Positions 22,755 to 35,474 of a stretch of 64,000 bases of DNA are shown in pieces; the first letter of the stretch is position 1; every line of letters starts with the position of its first letter. The notes beneath the pieces are model-generated. The model did not search any database. It had not been told where the DNA came from and saw nothing but the letters and a program-made list of their open reading frames with translations. The translations under genes were made by a program, and so were the position numbers. Origin of the DNA: Alligator mississippiensis (Eukaryota > Chordata > Crocodylia > Alligatoridae); assembly GCF_030867095.1 (NCBI RefSeq), contig NC_081837.1, positions 15,146,501 through 15,210,500 on the forward strand, read 5' to 3'.

Positions 22755-25400
22755 TTAAGGATGAAAGAGGAAGGGACGTCTTTGGGTATTGAGCCCAGTC
22801 CACTCATATCACAGGCTACTACATCACATTTTCATAAACTGATCAAGCACCTTCCAGAAACTAGTTATGTTTTAGCCTCTACTACTCTCAGTGGAAGAGT
22901 TATTCCACCACCTGCCCTGCTGGTTAGGAACCTCCTAAATTCCAGATTCATAATCAGTTTATTTCCATTTGTTCTCCCAATACTGCCCGTTAGTTTGAAC
23001 AGATCTTTCCTTCCCTAGTGTTTCAGTTTGTTCTGCTCGAACGTGTGCGACTAGACTTGTGCACAATTAGTATTGTCTTATCAAAAAAATACGTCAAACG
23101 GTCCTCTGGAGCCTAGCAGTTTATAGGGTTAGCATGATTAAAGCACACCAGTTTCTGTATGCAAGAACATACTTTGGAGAGATGCGGTTAGCACCACATT
23201 AGGCCACCATTGACCCTGCAGTCTAAATAATAATGAGGCATCCATTTCCAGTTGTCCCAAATCCAGAGCAGGGCTTGAATTCATCCTGCTGGGGTAGGGT
23301 GCTACAGCTGCTCTGCAACCGTGCTCTTCCAGAGCCTTGTATAATGGCATTAGTACTTCTCTAGCTTTACTAGACACAGCTTGACCCGACATTTCCATCT
23401 ACTCTTTGTGGCTGCATCACATTAGCAGTCATCTTGCAATCAGCTAGCCCTAATGCTCAGTCAGGACTTTCTTTGCAGTCATTTCCACCATATGATCTCT
23501 TGGCTAATAGCAGACATTCTTGTTATTATTAGTTACTAGCTTTAAATTGAATTTCATCCCCTACTATTCCTGTCATCAAGGTCACACAGTTCTTTCCATT
23601 TGACATCCTGATCCTCCTAACTTGTGATGATGCCTACTACTTTTTTGTCATCCGCTAACTTCATCAGGACTTTCCTACTTTTTGTGCCACACTTTTTAAT
23701 ATAAGTCCCAAGACTGATCCTTCTGGAAATCCTCTGGTAATCTCCCTCCAGCCCTCATTCAACACAATTATCCTTATCTCCTCATAAACCAGTTCCTTAC
23801 TCACCTTATACTTCTACTAAACTCCAGTTTCAGTAATCATTTCCCATGTGGCACAAAATCAGATACTGTATTGAAATCTGTATAGATGAGATCTGCTGCC
23901 TTTCCTTTGTCCAGAAAAATCAATGGTCAAAGAAAGCTATTAAATCTGTGTCATGACCTACCTTCCAAAAACCCATATTTTACTGGATTCCATTTTTCTT
24001 TTTATCTCTGTTTTTAATTATTCTTTCCTTTAAAATTTGTTTTAGATTCTTTCATACAACAGAAGCCAGGCTAAAGCAGGGTTGGGCAAAATATGGCCCA
24101 CGGGCTACATCCAGCCCGCCAACTGGACCCTCCCTCCCCTCATCCCCTGCTGGCTCCCAGGACTTAGCATGCAGCCAGCACCCCCACACACATGCACCCC
24201 CCATACCCTCCTACACCTGTCCTACACACATAATATACAAGAGCAAGACTTTATTTTGAGTTGTTATACAATTGCCTCTATTTACACTACTCAAAAAAAC
24301 AAGGACAGGAATTATTTTTTTAAATAAAATTAAATTATGTTATAGTAGATGTTAAATTTTTAGTATATGGCTTGATTTTTATCTACAATTTGTTAAAATT
24401 ATATCTTCTAAACGATTTGATGTGTGCAGCCCTTGAACGCTCACCAGAACTTGTTAAGTGGCCCTCCTGCCTAAATAATTGCCCATCCCTGGACTAAGAG
24501 GCCTTTCTTACATATAGTTACTACATTTGGTATTCTACATATAGTACCCCCTCTGATGTGACAGATTTGTTAAAAATATATGCTGTTGGACCTGTTCTAC
24601 CCTATGGCAGGTCTTTTAGAATTTGGGAATGGCAATTATCTGGTTCCTATGACTTCACTGCATTAGGTTCTCTAAGTTTTGCTTTTACTTCTGACGTGGT
24701 AGTTTCTGTTTCCCTACACTCATGCCCATTAGCCATCTTGCTTTTAGCCTATTTTCAGTATTATTTCCTTTTTTGAAAACTGAAGCAAGCTATGTATTTG
24801 GTTTTGGGTCATATCTAGATTTTCTTAAATCTTTACTTCATCCTCATTGCATAATGGCCCCACTTCTTTCCTTGTGATCTTTTTGTATGTATGTGACTGG
24901 AGGACATTTTGCTATTTAATATTGTTTGCAAGATATGGTTTGGATTGACATTTGGGAATTCTCACCTTCTCTCTACACTTCCTGACCTCTAAGGCACAGC
25001 TTTGTTTGTTGATCTGCCCTTTCTTCTCTAGTTAAGGCTAGAGCCATGTCCCAAAAAGCCCTTTCCCTTTGCTTAGGATATGAATTACAGATAGTTTTTA
25101 AAGCTCTGATGTGCAGAAATGTAGTTCCTGCATTTTTTTGCTTAAGGTTCTTACAGTAGTGTTCAGATCTGCAACATTTTTGGTTGTTTTTGGCTGGCCA
25201 CACCAATGCCTGTACGTGTGTGGAGTAGGCACAGTCCTTTCACTGATTATATCACCTAATGTCCATTTTTGTTAATAGCAGTACTTTATTTCTCCTTGTT
25301 CTCCATCCTTCTTCCCCCGATATTCCTGTATCTATGGCTATACCCTTGATTACCTAGTATTCTTCTACCTTTGTACTAAACCCAGGCATCCAGTTGCATA
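22755..25400 (-). mobile_element. Old L3/CR1-like LINE, interrupted
   Basis: Several stretches (22755-23035, about 23560-24070 and 24505-25400) read on the minus strand like strongly decayed LINE reverse transcriptase and 3' sequence. Examples are the complement of cccaagactgatccttctgg (shared 'dispersed CR1' phrase), and a minus frame with KQRERAFWDMALALT. The layout parallels 54760-56600. A hAT (24077-24491) cuts through it. No intact frame. Confidence 0.55.
24077..24491. mobile_element. hAT element, CAGGGTTGGGCAA ends
   Basis: Left end CAGGGTTGGGCAAAATATGG, right end AATTGCCCATCCCTG. Flanks ggctaaag and gactaaga agree at 5 of 8. It lies inside an older LINE. Related to 7314-8723 by both ends. 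Confidence 0.78.
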
Positions 25401-25908
25401 ATTCTCTCCCAAATCTGTCCCCTCTTTTCCTACTTTAAGAAATTATCTTCATTATGCAGTCTTGCATTGACAGGGTTATTCACATGTAGATTGGGTACAG
25501 GAGCTATTTCAGTTTGTCATACTGAATTGGTATACCCTTTACATTACTGTTTTTCAACTTATTTGCACTGATTGTTTTGAAAGTTGCCAGGATGAAATCT
25601 CTGAAGACTAAAGTCCTCTATGAATACCCCAGAAGGCTATAGCATATGTAGCAGCCTTTCAAACTTCAGTGCGATTCGGCTGTGACAGAAGTACCATCGC
25701 TAAATATAGAAGTTCTTCTCAACAGACTTTCCAGGTGTTTAGCCAGTTCTCTACCAGAACTTCCAATAGATGTGGGATTGCATGTGCACCAAACACAGAA
25801 CAGAGACCATAACATTAATTTTACAGTTGGTACTAAACAGCTCACTTGGGGGAATGACTTTTGGCCACTATTGCTTTGGGCTGAATTTGAATCAGTGAAG
25901 GTCTTTGG

Positions 25909-26330
25909 GCTTGTCTACACTATAGAGCCTCTGACAGGAGAGCTACATGGCAGCAATCCCTAGTGGAGATATAGCATATGCCAGCAGAAGGGTTTTTTAT
26001 TGTTTTGCTGGCACCAGTTCCCTGAATGACAAACTAAGCCTACAAAAGCACTCTTTTGACAACACCTAGTTGTCACAGCTGCATTGGTGAACCTTTGTGG
26101 TATAGATCAAAGATAATCTCTCTATATCTGATTCCTGGGGCCATCCATTCCACATTTCCTTACATTGGTGAGGCAACTGTTGTGGTTCCATACCTAAGAA
26201 TGAGTCTTGCACTTAAGCTTGTTCTATGCCTAAAAGCTTTGCCAACATAGTTGTCGGTTAGGAGTGTGAAAAATCATGCCCTTAAACAACATTCCTATGC
26301 TGGTGATAACATCTACACACAGGCTATAAT
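25909..26330. mobile_element. MITE fragment with GGGCTTGTCTACACT end
   Basis: gggcttgtctacactatag is the typical left terminus of a family of sauropsid MITEs, followed by AT-rich non-coding text. The right end is not clear; catctacacacagg near 26310 may be a degraded partner. Confidence 0.45.
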
Positions 26331-26404
26331 AAGGGTTATACAGCCCTTTTGCCTGTATACATTATTTTGTTTGTGAGAAATGGGTATGTTAAGATAGTAG
26401 CAGA

Positions 26405-28416
26405 AAACCTTTACCAGTGCAAGCAACACTTATAAAGGCAGCATACCAGCCACAGGGAGCTGGACCTGGGCGCCATGCTGGTGAGAATGGGGTGGGGGAT
26501 TGGAAGAGGGGCGAGGGGACCACGGGGGGGGACCCCCACCAGTCCCTTCCCCCGCCTGTTCCCGAACCCCCACAATGGCTGCCCCGCCTGGCCCCATCCC
26601 CCTCCGTCTCCTGCAGGCCCCCCCTGATGGCTGCCCTGCCTGGCCCCAGCATCTTAGCAAGTAAGAAAGAAAAAAAAAGCCCCAAATTCACTAGCAGTAC
26701 CAGCTGCTGTTGCAGTCGCTGGGGCCTCTTGGTAGAGCCCCCTGCATAGCATGGGGCAGTGGGGAGCAGCCCCGGCTGCCAGGTACCTACACTGCCCCAT
26801 TGTGTGGGTGCAGGCAGGGTCGGCAGAGCAGCAGCTGGGGCCGCTCAGGCTGAGCAGTGCTGGGCCCTGGGTGTTCTGGGGGCCCTGGGTGAGCTGAGCA
26901 GTGGGGCAGCCATCGGGTGGTCTGGGGAAGCAGGTGGGGGATGGGGATGGTTGGGGCAGCCATCAGGGGGTCTGGGGGTGCAAGCAGGGGGTGCGGCCAG
27001 ATGGGGCAGCCATTAGGGACGCTGCAGGAGCCGGCAGGAGATGGGGCCGGGTTGGGGAAGCAAGCAGGGGTGGGGCGCATGGGCCCTGCAGGGGGGGTGG
27101 TAGCCTGTTGGGGGGAGTTGTAGCTCGGGGGGGGGGGGGTGCAGTCCGTGAGCTGTGCAAGGGAGCTGTGCCCTGCGGGGAACAGGGGACCCACCACTCC
27201 TGAGCATCCCCTGCCACAGTCCCCCCATCCACACCTACCCACACACCCCACGGTCCCCTACATCCCTCCACCCCTCTCTCCACCCCCCTTCTGCAAACCC
27301 AACATCCCCCAGCACACAGCCTGTGTGCCCCACTGCCAGACAGCATGAGACCTGCTGGCAGGATCTATGGTTGCAGTGCCAGCTGTTCCCACATCCTGGT
27401 TAGTGAAGGGGTCAGGGGGAGCTCTAACTGCTGTATGATAAAAAAACCCAAAGGCAAATAGCAAAACATAGGTATTTAGAATTCATTTTATGATGATGAT
27501 AGAGACACTGGTAGACTTCCAAATTGCTTTAACACTGTAGATATATAAATAAAACATTGCCCAACTGATCGCCGTCTCTCTGTCTCTTTTGCGCTCTCTC
27601 TCTCTCTCTAGTGGTCTTTTGTTTTAATTGTGGAGGAATATGGATTTCGGGGTATTTTACACAGTGACTTTGGGATTTTTTTATCAGGGATTTTTCAGCT
27701 TTCAAATAGGGAACACCAGAATTTCTAGTGGCAGGACCCAGGCAGAGGAGCCTGCTCAGAGCTGGCACCTTGAACCCAGCTGGAGGTGGCTGACCTCCTG
27801 GCCAATTGGGGCCAGGAGGACATGCTTTGACAGTTCAAAGCAGGCCACCACACTGAGAACATCTTTCGGGTGATAGCTGCCCAGATGGTTGGGCAGGGGC
27901 ACATGTGGCAGTAGTGCCGCACAAGGGCCAACTCTGCAGCCACAGCCCGCTGGTAGCTGGCCCAGAGGGGCAGATGCCTCTACTGGCTATGCAGTCCCCA
28001 TCTGGGTCTGGAAGGTGCACAGCAGGTCATAGCCGGCAGCAGCCCCCACTGCTGCAGTGGGTAGAGGGTGCAGGGAGCTCTCAGGGCTGCTTCAGCAGTC
28101 CAGCTGGCACAAGGGGTAGTGTACCCAATTGCCTGGGCCCTAGAAGCTCCTGAGAGTAAGTAGCCCGGAGCTACTTGCCAGGGCAGGGCAGCTTTTTACA
28201 CTGCTGGGGCCAGCACAGGTGCTGGCCCCAGGTTGTAGCTCCCCCTGTAGCTCCCCGCTCCCTCCTCTGGGAGGAGCTAGGCAGGGTTATTTTGCCCCAA
28301 GTGGCATAACTTGCACCACACTAAAGTACATGTCCAGGCATGCGTCCTGAGGCAAAAAGCCTCAGCTCAAATTTGCACTGCTGCAAATGTATGTTGCTGT
28401 ATGTGTGGACACACCC
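26405..28416. mobile_element. Second copy of the 111-1756 type element
   Basis: From about 27280 to 28416 it follows 1040-1756 step by step: the cttctgcaaacccaacatcc block, the gatagagacactggtagact block, the CT-rich run, cttcagcagtccagctggca, and the final gtgtggacacaccc. The GC-rich interior (26450-27260) differs more, with tandem gggggcagccat-like units. The left end is not resolved. Long frames inside are unsupported as genes. Confidence 0.65.
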
Positions 28417-28499
28417 TATGAGTTCAGTTGGGTTAAATAGTTTCAGTTCCGCTATTGTAAAAATCTGAGCATAGATTTAAGTTTCCAACTTGACACATC

Positions 28500-28860
28500 T
28501 AAAGCTCGATTCTCAGGTGCTCAGCAGCACCCTTAAGTCCTACAAATCACTGGGAACTGTGCTTTTTTAGAGCAAATACAAATGTTGTCTGGCTGCCAAA
28601 ATGTTTAAAATGCTAAGGCCCAAGGATTCCAGCCAGATTTAAGAATTACTCATCTTCTGTTTAGCCACTTAGGTAAGCGCCCAATTCTAGGCGTGTTAAA
28701 AACAGTGAGTGCAAAATTCGTTTGAAAATCTGACTCAAGTTGTGGCTTCTGAGCACTTAGAAGTTTAACCCCATAAGTTTTCAAGTGGTAGTCCCAAAAA
28801 GAGACATCTACAATTAAACAGCTACTGTTGACAATTTAGGTCCTAAGAGTTAATTTTGTT
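28500..28860. repeat. Old amniote interspersed repeat
   Basis: Phrases such as ctcaggtgctcagcagcacc, cactgggaactgtgc and gcccaattctaggcgtg resemble the dispersed old amniote repeat built around a 'gtgctcagcac' palindrome. Diverged, no ends visible. Confidence 0.45.
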
Positions 28861-29103
28861 TATATCAATGCAAAAACCATTATAAACTTTATATAATTCT
28901 GGATCAGATCCTTATGGAATTGCTCACTGCTGCAAAAAGAAAATAAGATGATTTCAAGTTTGTATTCTTCTTTATGTGCAGGTGTTAAATAAGGGATGAG
29001 GGTCCCTTCAAAGCTGCAAATCATCACAATGTTTTGTGTCCCCCACATTGCAAAAACTGCATTAAAGCTGCAGATCAATGCTTACCTATTCAATGGTTTA
29101 TGC

Positions 29104-30351
29104 CAGGGGTTGGCAACATTTCTGGGTCAATTGCCAAAAACCCCAGCAACCCAGACTTTGAAGATATTGGCATGCCAGGGGTGGACAACAGGGGAGTTGC
29201 AAGAGACCTGATCTTTGTCACGGCAGCGCAGCCCCGGCCCCTTCCTTGCCATCTGCCCTAAGGCGTGTTATACAGCTGCTGCTAGCAACCAACGGGGCTG
29301 GGCCCCTGACCTCAGTGCAGCCGCTTGCAGGTTTATGGCTGCCTGCTGCAAGCAGCCCAGGTTCTGGGCAAGCCCCTGCTGCCCACCAAGGTGCATGGGC
29401 TGCTCACAGCAGGCAGCCACGAGCCTACAAACAGCTGCACTGGGGTCTGGATCCATGACCCCACTCATTGTTGGCAGCAGCTGCAGCCCCTGGGAACATG
29501 GTGGGGAAAGGGCCAGGGCACAGACCTGGGGGGGGGGAAGGGGCTGGCCCCTTTTCCCCTGCAGACCAGGCTCTGGTTGCACACACAGGGGCAGTGCAGA
29601 CCCCGTTGGGATACCCCCGGGCCATGATTGGGACAAGGGCCAGAGCTGAGGTCTGTGCTACCCCATGCTAGGGGCCCAACTCCCAGCTCAGCAAAGTGGG
29701 AGTAAGAGCAAAGGCTGGGGCTGGCAATACAGATGGGCTCAGCACAGCTAATGCTTGAGCATGGAAAGAGGAGCTCCCCTAGGGCCACCCAGGACAGCCA
29801 CTGCCCACAAGCACCTTCCCTCAGCCCCATAGCCTATTCCCAGGAGATGCGGATGGAGGCACAGAGGCCAGAGCCACCCAACCAGAGCCCTTCTATGTAG
29901 GAATGTTGCACCCAAGCAGCTTGCCCTGCTCTTAGCAACTGGGCCTGGCAGGATGGGGACATATCCCGTTACTCCCCCACTCCACCCTCTTCCTGCCCAC
30001 TATGGAGATGCCAGGTTTTGTGGGCACGCAGCCCCTGGCAACAGAGCCCAGCCCTGAGCCCTGCCCTGTACTGGTCAGTGGACTGCAAGGCACCGCAGCA
30101 ACGAGCTGGGCTGGGACTTCAGGCCCTGGTGCAGCTGCTTCCAGGCTGGTGCCAGCCTGTCACATCTAGCCGAGCTCTGGGCAGCTGCTGCTGGCCACAG
30201 AGCCTGGGCTGCCTGCAGCAAGGCTTGCAGCCTCCCTGTCACCTGCTGCGAGCAGCCTGGGCTCTGCGGCTGGTGGTAGCTGCCCAGAGCTCAGCTGGAT
30301 GTGGTGTGCTGAGTAAAATGGTCTCACATGTTATGCTCTGCCACATGTGCA
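29104..30351. mobile_element. hAT element with exact duplication but no right TIR
   Basis: Left end CAGGGGTTGGCAACATTT. The sequence ends at ...ccacatgtgca, directly followed by gtttatgc (30352-30359), an exact copy of the 8 bp before the left end (29096-29103). Compared with the 17082-17295 relative, the right end lacks about 16 bp, including the CCCCTG terminus. Interior is GC-rich, with repeated gcagcccaggctctgg-like units; open frames there are not genes. Confidence 0.75.
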
Positions 30352-30359
30352 GTTTATGC

Positions 30360-31902
30360 TATAGCTGGAAGAACAGGAAGTCACCCAAGGGCTGAAACGT
30401 AATTCCACCCCCATCATTTAAAGTCTTATTAACCTTATAGGGAAGTTCCATACTTAAGCATTGTTGTCTGCTTTTGGAGTGTGATAGGACATGTCAGATA
30501 TAAAGAGTTACACAGCATCTAATCTGGATGATTTGGAATTTAGAACAATCAGATCACTTATTTTCCTCCCCCCAACGTTTCCCATTTCATTATTATCATT
30601 TGCAGTTCTGTCATACTAAAGATTTCAAAGGATTTTGCAAACATGAATCAACCAGGCCTTACAAAAGCCCGGTGACAGCGGTAAATATTAATAGCAGTTT
30701 GCAAGCATGAAAATAGACCAGAGGGATTCAGTGGCAGGAAGAGATGTAGAGTTCACAGTGTCCTTACTTCCAATTTTAAACAATGCTATCCATATCAGTA
30801 AACCAATAAGTAATGGTTTTGGTTGGGAGAACTATAAAAGGACATGTACTGTTTCCATAATTTCAGAAACAGTACACACAGTACACACAATGATTAATTT
30901 TATGGGAATTGTCAATCTGGCAGGTTTTCATGGCAGAAACTGCAGTTTTGCCAAACTTTTGTTTAGTGTCAGCATCTAATAATGATTTTCACATTTCCTT
31001 AAGAGATGCAGCAGACAAAGGAATATAGAAGACATGGTTATGTAAACAAGGCATGCTGTTTGCATTAGTACAGATGAAACTAATTCTTATACACTTCTCC
31101 CTGAAATCGGAACTTTATCAGTCACCAAACACCTTTGGTTAAGCAACAGTGACACCCAGTGACTGGCTAACCTAAAGTGTGTAGTTCATGTTGCTGTTTG
31201 TAAGCAAGATTCAACTGAGGAGGAACTATAGGTATATGTATAGGAAGGAGTGTTGTCTGTATATAAGGAGAAGTGGGATTTTCTTTTACAGAGAAAAACT
31301 GAAAAAGCAGAACAATTTGTTCATATTTTTCTTGCTTTATTTTTAACTAATACCGGATGCATATAAAGCATGACTTTAAAAACATAAGCTTGAACAATCA
31401 TTTAAACATACAAAGCCAGGTCCTCAGTGGATGCAAATTGATGCAACCTCATTGGACTTCAAAGGAGACAGGTCAATTTATGCCAGATGAATGGTTGGCC
31501 TGCAATAATGGCATCAAAAAAGAGTTTGCATAATTTAACTTTTATATTTCTTTATCACTTAAAAAGGCACAAGAAAATTGGACTCCATTGTTCTGGAAAT
31601 ATAAAATAAGTCACAGTCCTTGCCCCAGTGATAAAACATCTGTAATTTAGCTCAACTCCTCTCAGAGAGGAGGTGAACAACAACATGCATTTTACAAGAT
31701 GCCAAGTGGGTCTACAATATTGAATCTCTGTTGCACCACAAAGAACAACAGTTGAGGGATCTCCAATAAGAAAACCCTGCTCCTGGCTACCAAAGAAATT
31801 TCTGTAGTGTCAGCTCATGCATCTCAGATGATTTGAACATGTACTGAACATTTACTGATGCACTGAACAAAGACCTAGGAAACAATCTCTTTCATGAGAC
31901 TA
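30360..31902. other. AT-rich DNA, little recognised
   Basis: A MIR-like phrase (gatttcaaaggattttgcaa) lies near 30625, and an old amniote repeat phrase near 31415-31490. A 90-codon open frame at 30707-30979 (+) has no known domain or splice context. Nothing else stands out. Confidence 0.4.
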
Positions 31903-32064
31903 TTGGGGTGGGCAATATGATCTGTGGACCAGATACAGCCAGCCAAGGGATTTTGTCCAGCCCACAGTGGGTCCCTTGAAAGTGAGTAGCCCTAAGCTAC
32001 TTGCCAGGCAGGGCAGCTTTTGACACTGCTGGGGCCCTCCAGCCAAAATAATCACCCATCCCTG
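31903..32064. mobile_element. Short hAT element, TTGGGGTGGGCAA ends
   Basis: Left end TTGGGGTGGGCAATATGATC, right end AATCACCCATCCCTG; 162 bp. The interior includes a segment (agccctaagctacttgccag) shared with the elements at 111-1756 and 26405-28416. No clean duplication. Confidence 0.7.
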
Positions 32065-32164
32065 GACTAACAGCAAATCAAAGATATATGGTCACATTTT
32101 ATCTTTAAACATATACAACAAGAAAGACTTAAAGCCCTGAGTAATACACTAAATGCTTAATCAG

Positions 32165-32514
32165 AGAAACTAGCAGGGAGTCAGAAGTACAGCAGGCTAG
32201 CCTGGCCGTGTAGGCAGGCAGGCAGCTTAGACGAGACCAGCTGCACAACAGTAAGCTCAAGGAATAAGGCAGATTCCCAGGCAGCCACAGCACAAAGCTG
32301 CAAGCAGCAGGGCTAACATGGAACTGGGAGGAACAGGCTGTAGACGTAAGGGGGAGCAGCTCTGTGGGACTAGGGAGTCACCTGACCCAAAGGGCAGGGC
32401 TCTGGGGCATATAAGTCCAGCACCTGAAGGGTGGCAGTCAGTCAGACCTGGTGCACTGTAGGGAACGGAGCTCCCAGCAGAAGGGCTGCAGGAGGCACCA
32501 AAACACTCTGGGTG
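32165..32514 (+). mobile_element. LTR-like fragment, plus strand
   Basis: GC-moderate sequence with a TATA-like box (gcatataagtcc, about 32408) followed by cagtcagtcaga-type text, as in an LTR U3/R boundary. Broken by a CR1 at 32515; the text after the CR1 (32802-33080) probably continues it. No coding region or paired LTR is visible. Confidence 0.4.
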
Positions 32515-32801
32515 TGGATGTCATATACATTAGGGCTGGAAGGGACCTTGGAAGATCAATGAGTCCAGCCCCCTGCCCCAAGGGCAGGAAGTCAGCCGGG
32601 GTCACAGGATCCCAGCAAGATAAACATCCAATTGGCGCTTGAAGGAATCCAGAGTAGGTGCTTGCACCACCTCTGGCGGCAGCTGGTCCCAGGTCTTGGG
32701 GGCTTGGACTGTAAAGAAGTTCTTCCTTATGTCCAGCCTGAAACGGTCTTGAAGAAGTTTGTGACCGTTTGACCTCATCATCCCTTGGGGCACTCTGGGT
32801 G
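32504..32801 (-). mobile_element. CR1 LINE 3' end with 11-bp duplication
   Basis: On the minus strand it encodes FRLDIRKNFFTVQAPKTWD then PPEVVQAPTLDSFKRQLD, the C-terminal CR1 region, followed by the CR1 3' text (complement of gggctggaagggacctt). Flanks carry the same 11 bp, cactctgggtg, at 32504-32514 and 32791-32801, so this is a 5'-truncated insertion into the LTR-like DNA. Confidence 0.85.
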
Positions 32802-33079
32802 AGAGCTCCAGGGAAGGAGGGCTGGCTAAACATTTGTTCTACCCAGGGTAGGGAGGTTTTGTTTTAAAGCGGTCACTTGCCTTTCTGTTGTTATAATCGG
32901 CAGACTGAGTGTGGCTGTAAGGGGTGAGGAGGAGGCCACAGGGGTGCCTAAGGAGCATGCCAAATTTTGAGCCCTGGTAGGGCCAGGGTGTAAGAAGAAG
33001 GTAGTTGAGACTGAGGGGGCCAAAAACTTGAGCCAGAAAGGAGAAAATTAGACGGTATGAGGATAGAAGGACCAGGGGG

Positions 33080-33482
33080 CCTAGTGCAAGATTTCTCACT
33101 TGCCCTTACTGAACCTCATGAGATCTTTTTTGGTCCAGTCCCCTAGTTTGTCAAGGTCTCTCTGAATCTAGCTCTGAATCAACTTTGTTGTCATCTACTA
33201 ACTTGCTGATGATGCTCTCCATCCCATCTTCTAGGTCACTGATGAAGGTATTGAACAAAACCAGCCCCAGGACTGACCCCTGGGGCATGCCACTTGATAC
33301 TGGCTGCCAGCTAGAATCAAGCCATTACTTCCCTTTGAGCCTGATCAGCCAGCCAGTTTTCTATCCACCCTGCAGTCTATTCATCGAACCCATACTTCCA
33401 AAACTCACTTGCAAGAATGTTATGGGAGACTGTATTAAAAATCTTGTTAAAGTCTAAATCCTCACACATTGCAACACCCTTC
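33080..33482 (-). mobile_element. CR1 LINE, reverse transcriptase fragment
   Basis: The complement carries CR1 RT text: LVDD (from actttgttgtcatctactaac), then the region behind gaacaaaaccagccccagga and ccagccagttttctatccac. Frame broken. It stops at about 33482 beside an LTR-like block. Confidence 0.82.
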
Positions 33483-33488
33483 GAAGGA

Positions 33489-34568
33489 TGTGATGGCACC
33501 GCTGGGTGCCATGGCATCTGTAACAAGGGGCTCTCGGGTCCCGTATGTCATTGGCCTGCCCACCTCTTTCTGGGCCAACTGCCTGCCTCCTCTCTTGTCA
33601 TGCCTGTTGTTTCTTAATTGGCTCTTATTAAGGCAGAAGGCTGCCCATTCTTGCCCCAGTGCCAGGGGGCACTATCTGCAGCTCTGTTCCTCCCCTACAC
33701 CGCAGCCCATGCCTCACAGATGGCATCCAGATGACAATGTACCCAGCCTACAGCTGAGTCAAGCTTAGCCTTTGTTGTCAGGCTTCAGATGCACACATTC
33801 ATACTGTCCTCCTCTCACTAGGGCCTCTCACACTCCACCCCTTCTCACAGGGTCTCTTTCACACATTGACAACTTGTACTGCCTTGCTGCCTCTTGGAGT
33901 GGGCCTCTTCGGCCATAGGCTTTACCTAGTGTCACCTTGGGTGGCAGATGTACTGTCTTTTGGGCCTCTCCCATGACCCTCACCAGGGTAGTGGCCAGCC
34001 AATTACCCGACTGGGGCCAAGCTTGCCCTGGCCCCTCCTGGGGCAACTCTATACACTCACACACACACATACTGGGCTCCCAGCCCTCTGGTTTCCCCCC
34101 TATTGGGGCTCCACATTTCTGCCCCCTCACTGGGGGTGCAGGGCTTCCCTCCCTGGTGGGGGCTCAGGTGGCCATAGCCATGCCTGCCCCCCTTGTACCC
34201 ACAATGTTGTGGGGGATAGGGGTTAAGGGGCCCCAACCCACCGTTCACCACAGTGGTAACTGGCCTGGTATTTCCTGGGGACTCCTGCACCACCAGAAGC
34301 CCCACCAGGCCACTCACCCCCAGCAGGGTGCAGTTTTAGGCCATGTCCAGGACCAGGAGCCTCCAAACCATTCCCTTAAGCTCCTGCCCTTGCCTCCAAG
34401 ATGTTGCATACAGCCTTGCAGCAAGGCAATACCCTTCCCTGCCTACCAGCAGCAAACTGCTCCATTTATATAGGCAGCCAGAGATCTAAAATGGCCACCA
34501 CAATCAAGCACCTGGGGGCTGCTTGGCTCAGTCCTTAAAGTGGCAGGCACCAACAATGCCCTGCCACA
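33489..34568 (-). mobile_element. LTR-like block, minus strand
   Basis: The sequence begins TGTGATGG and ends CTGCCACA on the plus strand, so it has TG...CA ends. On the minus strand TATATAAATGG lies about 100 bp from the start, as in an LTR promoter. GC-rich, no coding sequence. No 5-bp duplication is visible, and a hAT-like GTTGAGAATCATTG follows directly, so a TIR element is the alternative. Confidence 0.4.
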
Positions 34569-34737
34569 GCACCCTAGTTGAGAATCATTGCTTTAAATCT
34601 TTACAGCTATATAACTTTCTGTGTCTTACTTTCATATATCTGCCTTTTAACAATAACTCAGAATTTCATAATTTTCACACATTGGTTCCTTAATAATGAC
34701 AATGCTCTAATTATACTGCAAGTTAGTGGTCGACCTA

Positions 34738-34885
34738 CAATGTTAGGGCCCAGTCCAGCAAACATTTTTTCACAGGTGTAACTTTACTTACAGAAATTGT
34801 TCAGTCATTGGCAGGACTATGCACATGAGTCAATTAAGCATCTGTGACTGTTTACAAGACTGGGGTCTTTCCACTCTAACACAAA
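34738..34885. repeat. Old amniote interspersed repeat
   Basis: The layout 'agggcccagtccagcaaaca ... ggtgtaactttactta ... cattggcaggactatgcaca' matches a common ancient amniote palindromic repeat. Diverged. Confidence 0.5.
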
Positions 34886-35474
34886 AATTTGTTTGGGCAT
34901 TTAGATTAGTCTAAGTACTAACATGCGGGGATTGGTTAAAAATCCCAAACCATCAACCCTCTTTCCTGCCAGTTACTTTGAAATGTTAGGAATTCAGTCT
35001 GGAACAGTTATATTATTTGCAATAGTGACTTCTTAGTGAGCCCTAGAATATTTTATGTGGTTAAATACTTTTTCAAGAGCAATTGAAAAATTATGTTATT
35101 CCCCCTCTCCTTTTTTAAAGGGTTCCATGTGGTAGGATTCTTTGAATATATGGAAAGCAGATGAAGCCAAAATAAAAATCTGGCAGGCAAAAGTCTGTGC
35201 TGCTTGCATTGGCTCCAACGCTAGATATGCACACGTTCATGATATCATTTGAAAGATGTCTATATTAAGATTTTAAAGCTTGCTTAGTTCCCAAGGGATG
35301 CATTCACTGAATACTGTGATGTACCATGAAACTAAACAATTTTTCTTGCTCGAAAATAACTGCAGAATCAGAAATTCATGATGGGCCCATAACAAAGCAC
35401 ACATTAGTAACAGATGCTCTTGGATAGCCTTGTTAGTGACATTTAATTAGAATCTTAATTTTAAAGAAGGTAGA

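Noticed and set aside
26389-27464. Many overlapping open frames up to 154 codons
   Set aside because: The interior of the 26405-28416 element, with tandem GC-rich units; no consistent frame or domain.
29215-30395. Open frames up to 144 codons
   Set aside because: Within the hAT at 29104-30351; Cys/Trp-rich readings come from repeated gcagcccaggc-like units, not a zinc-binding domain with regular spacing.
33937-34473. 178-codon plus-strand frame
   Set aside because: Sits in the LTR-like block, has no signal peptide or domain, and overlaps open frames on both strands.
34573-34589. hAT-like right end GTTGAGAATCATTG
   Set aside because: No matching left TIR or 8-bp duplication was found upstream, so I did not call a separate element.
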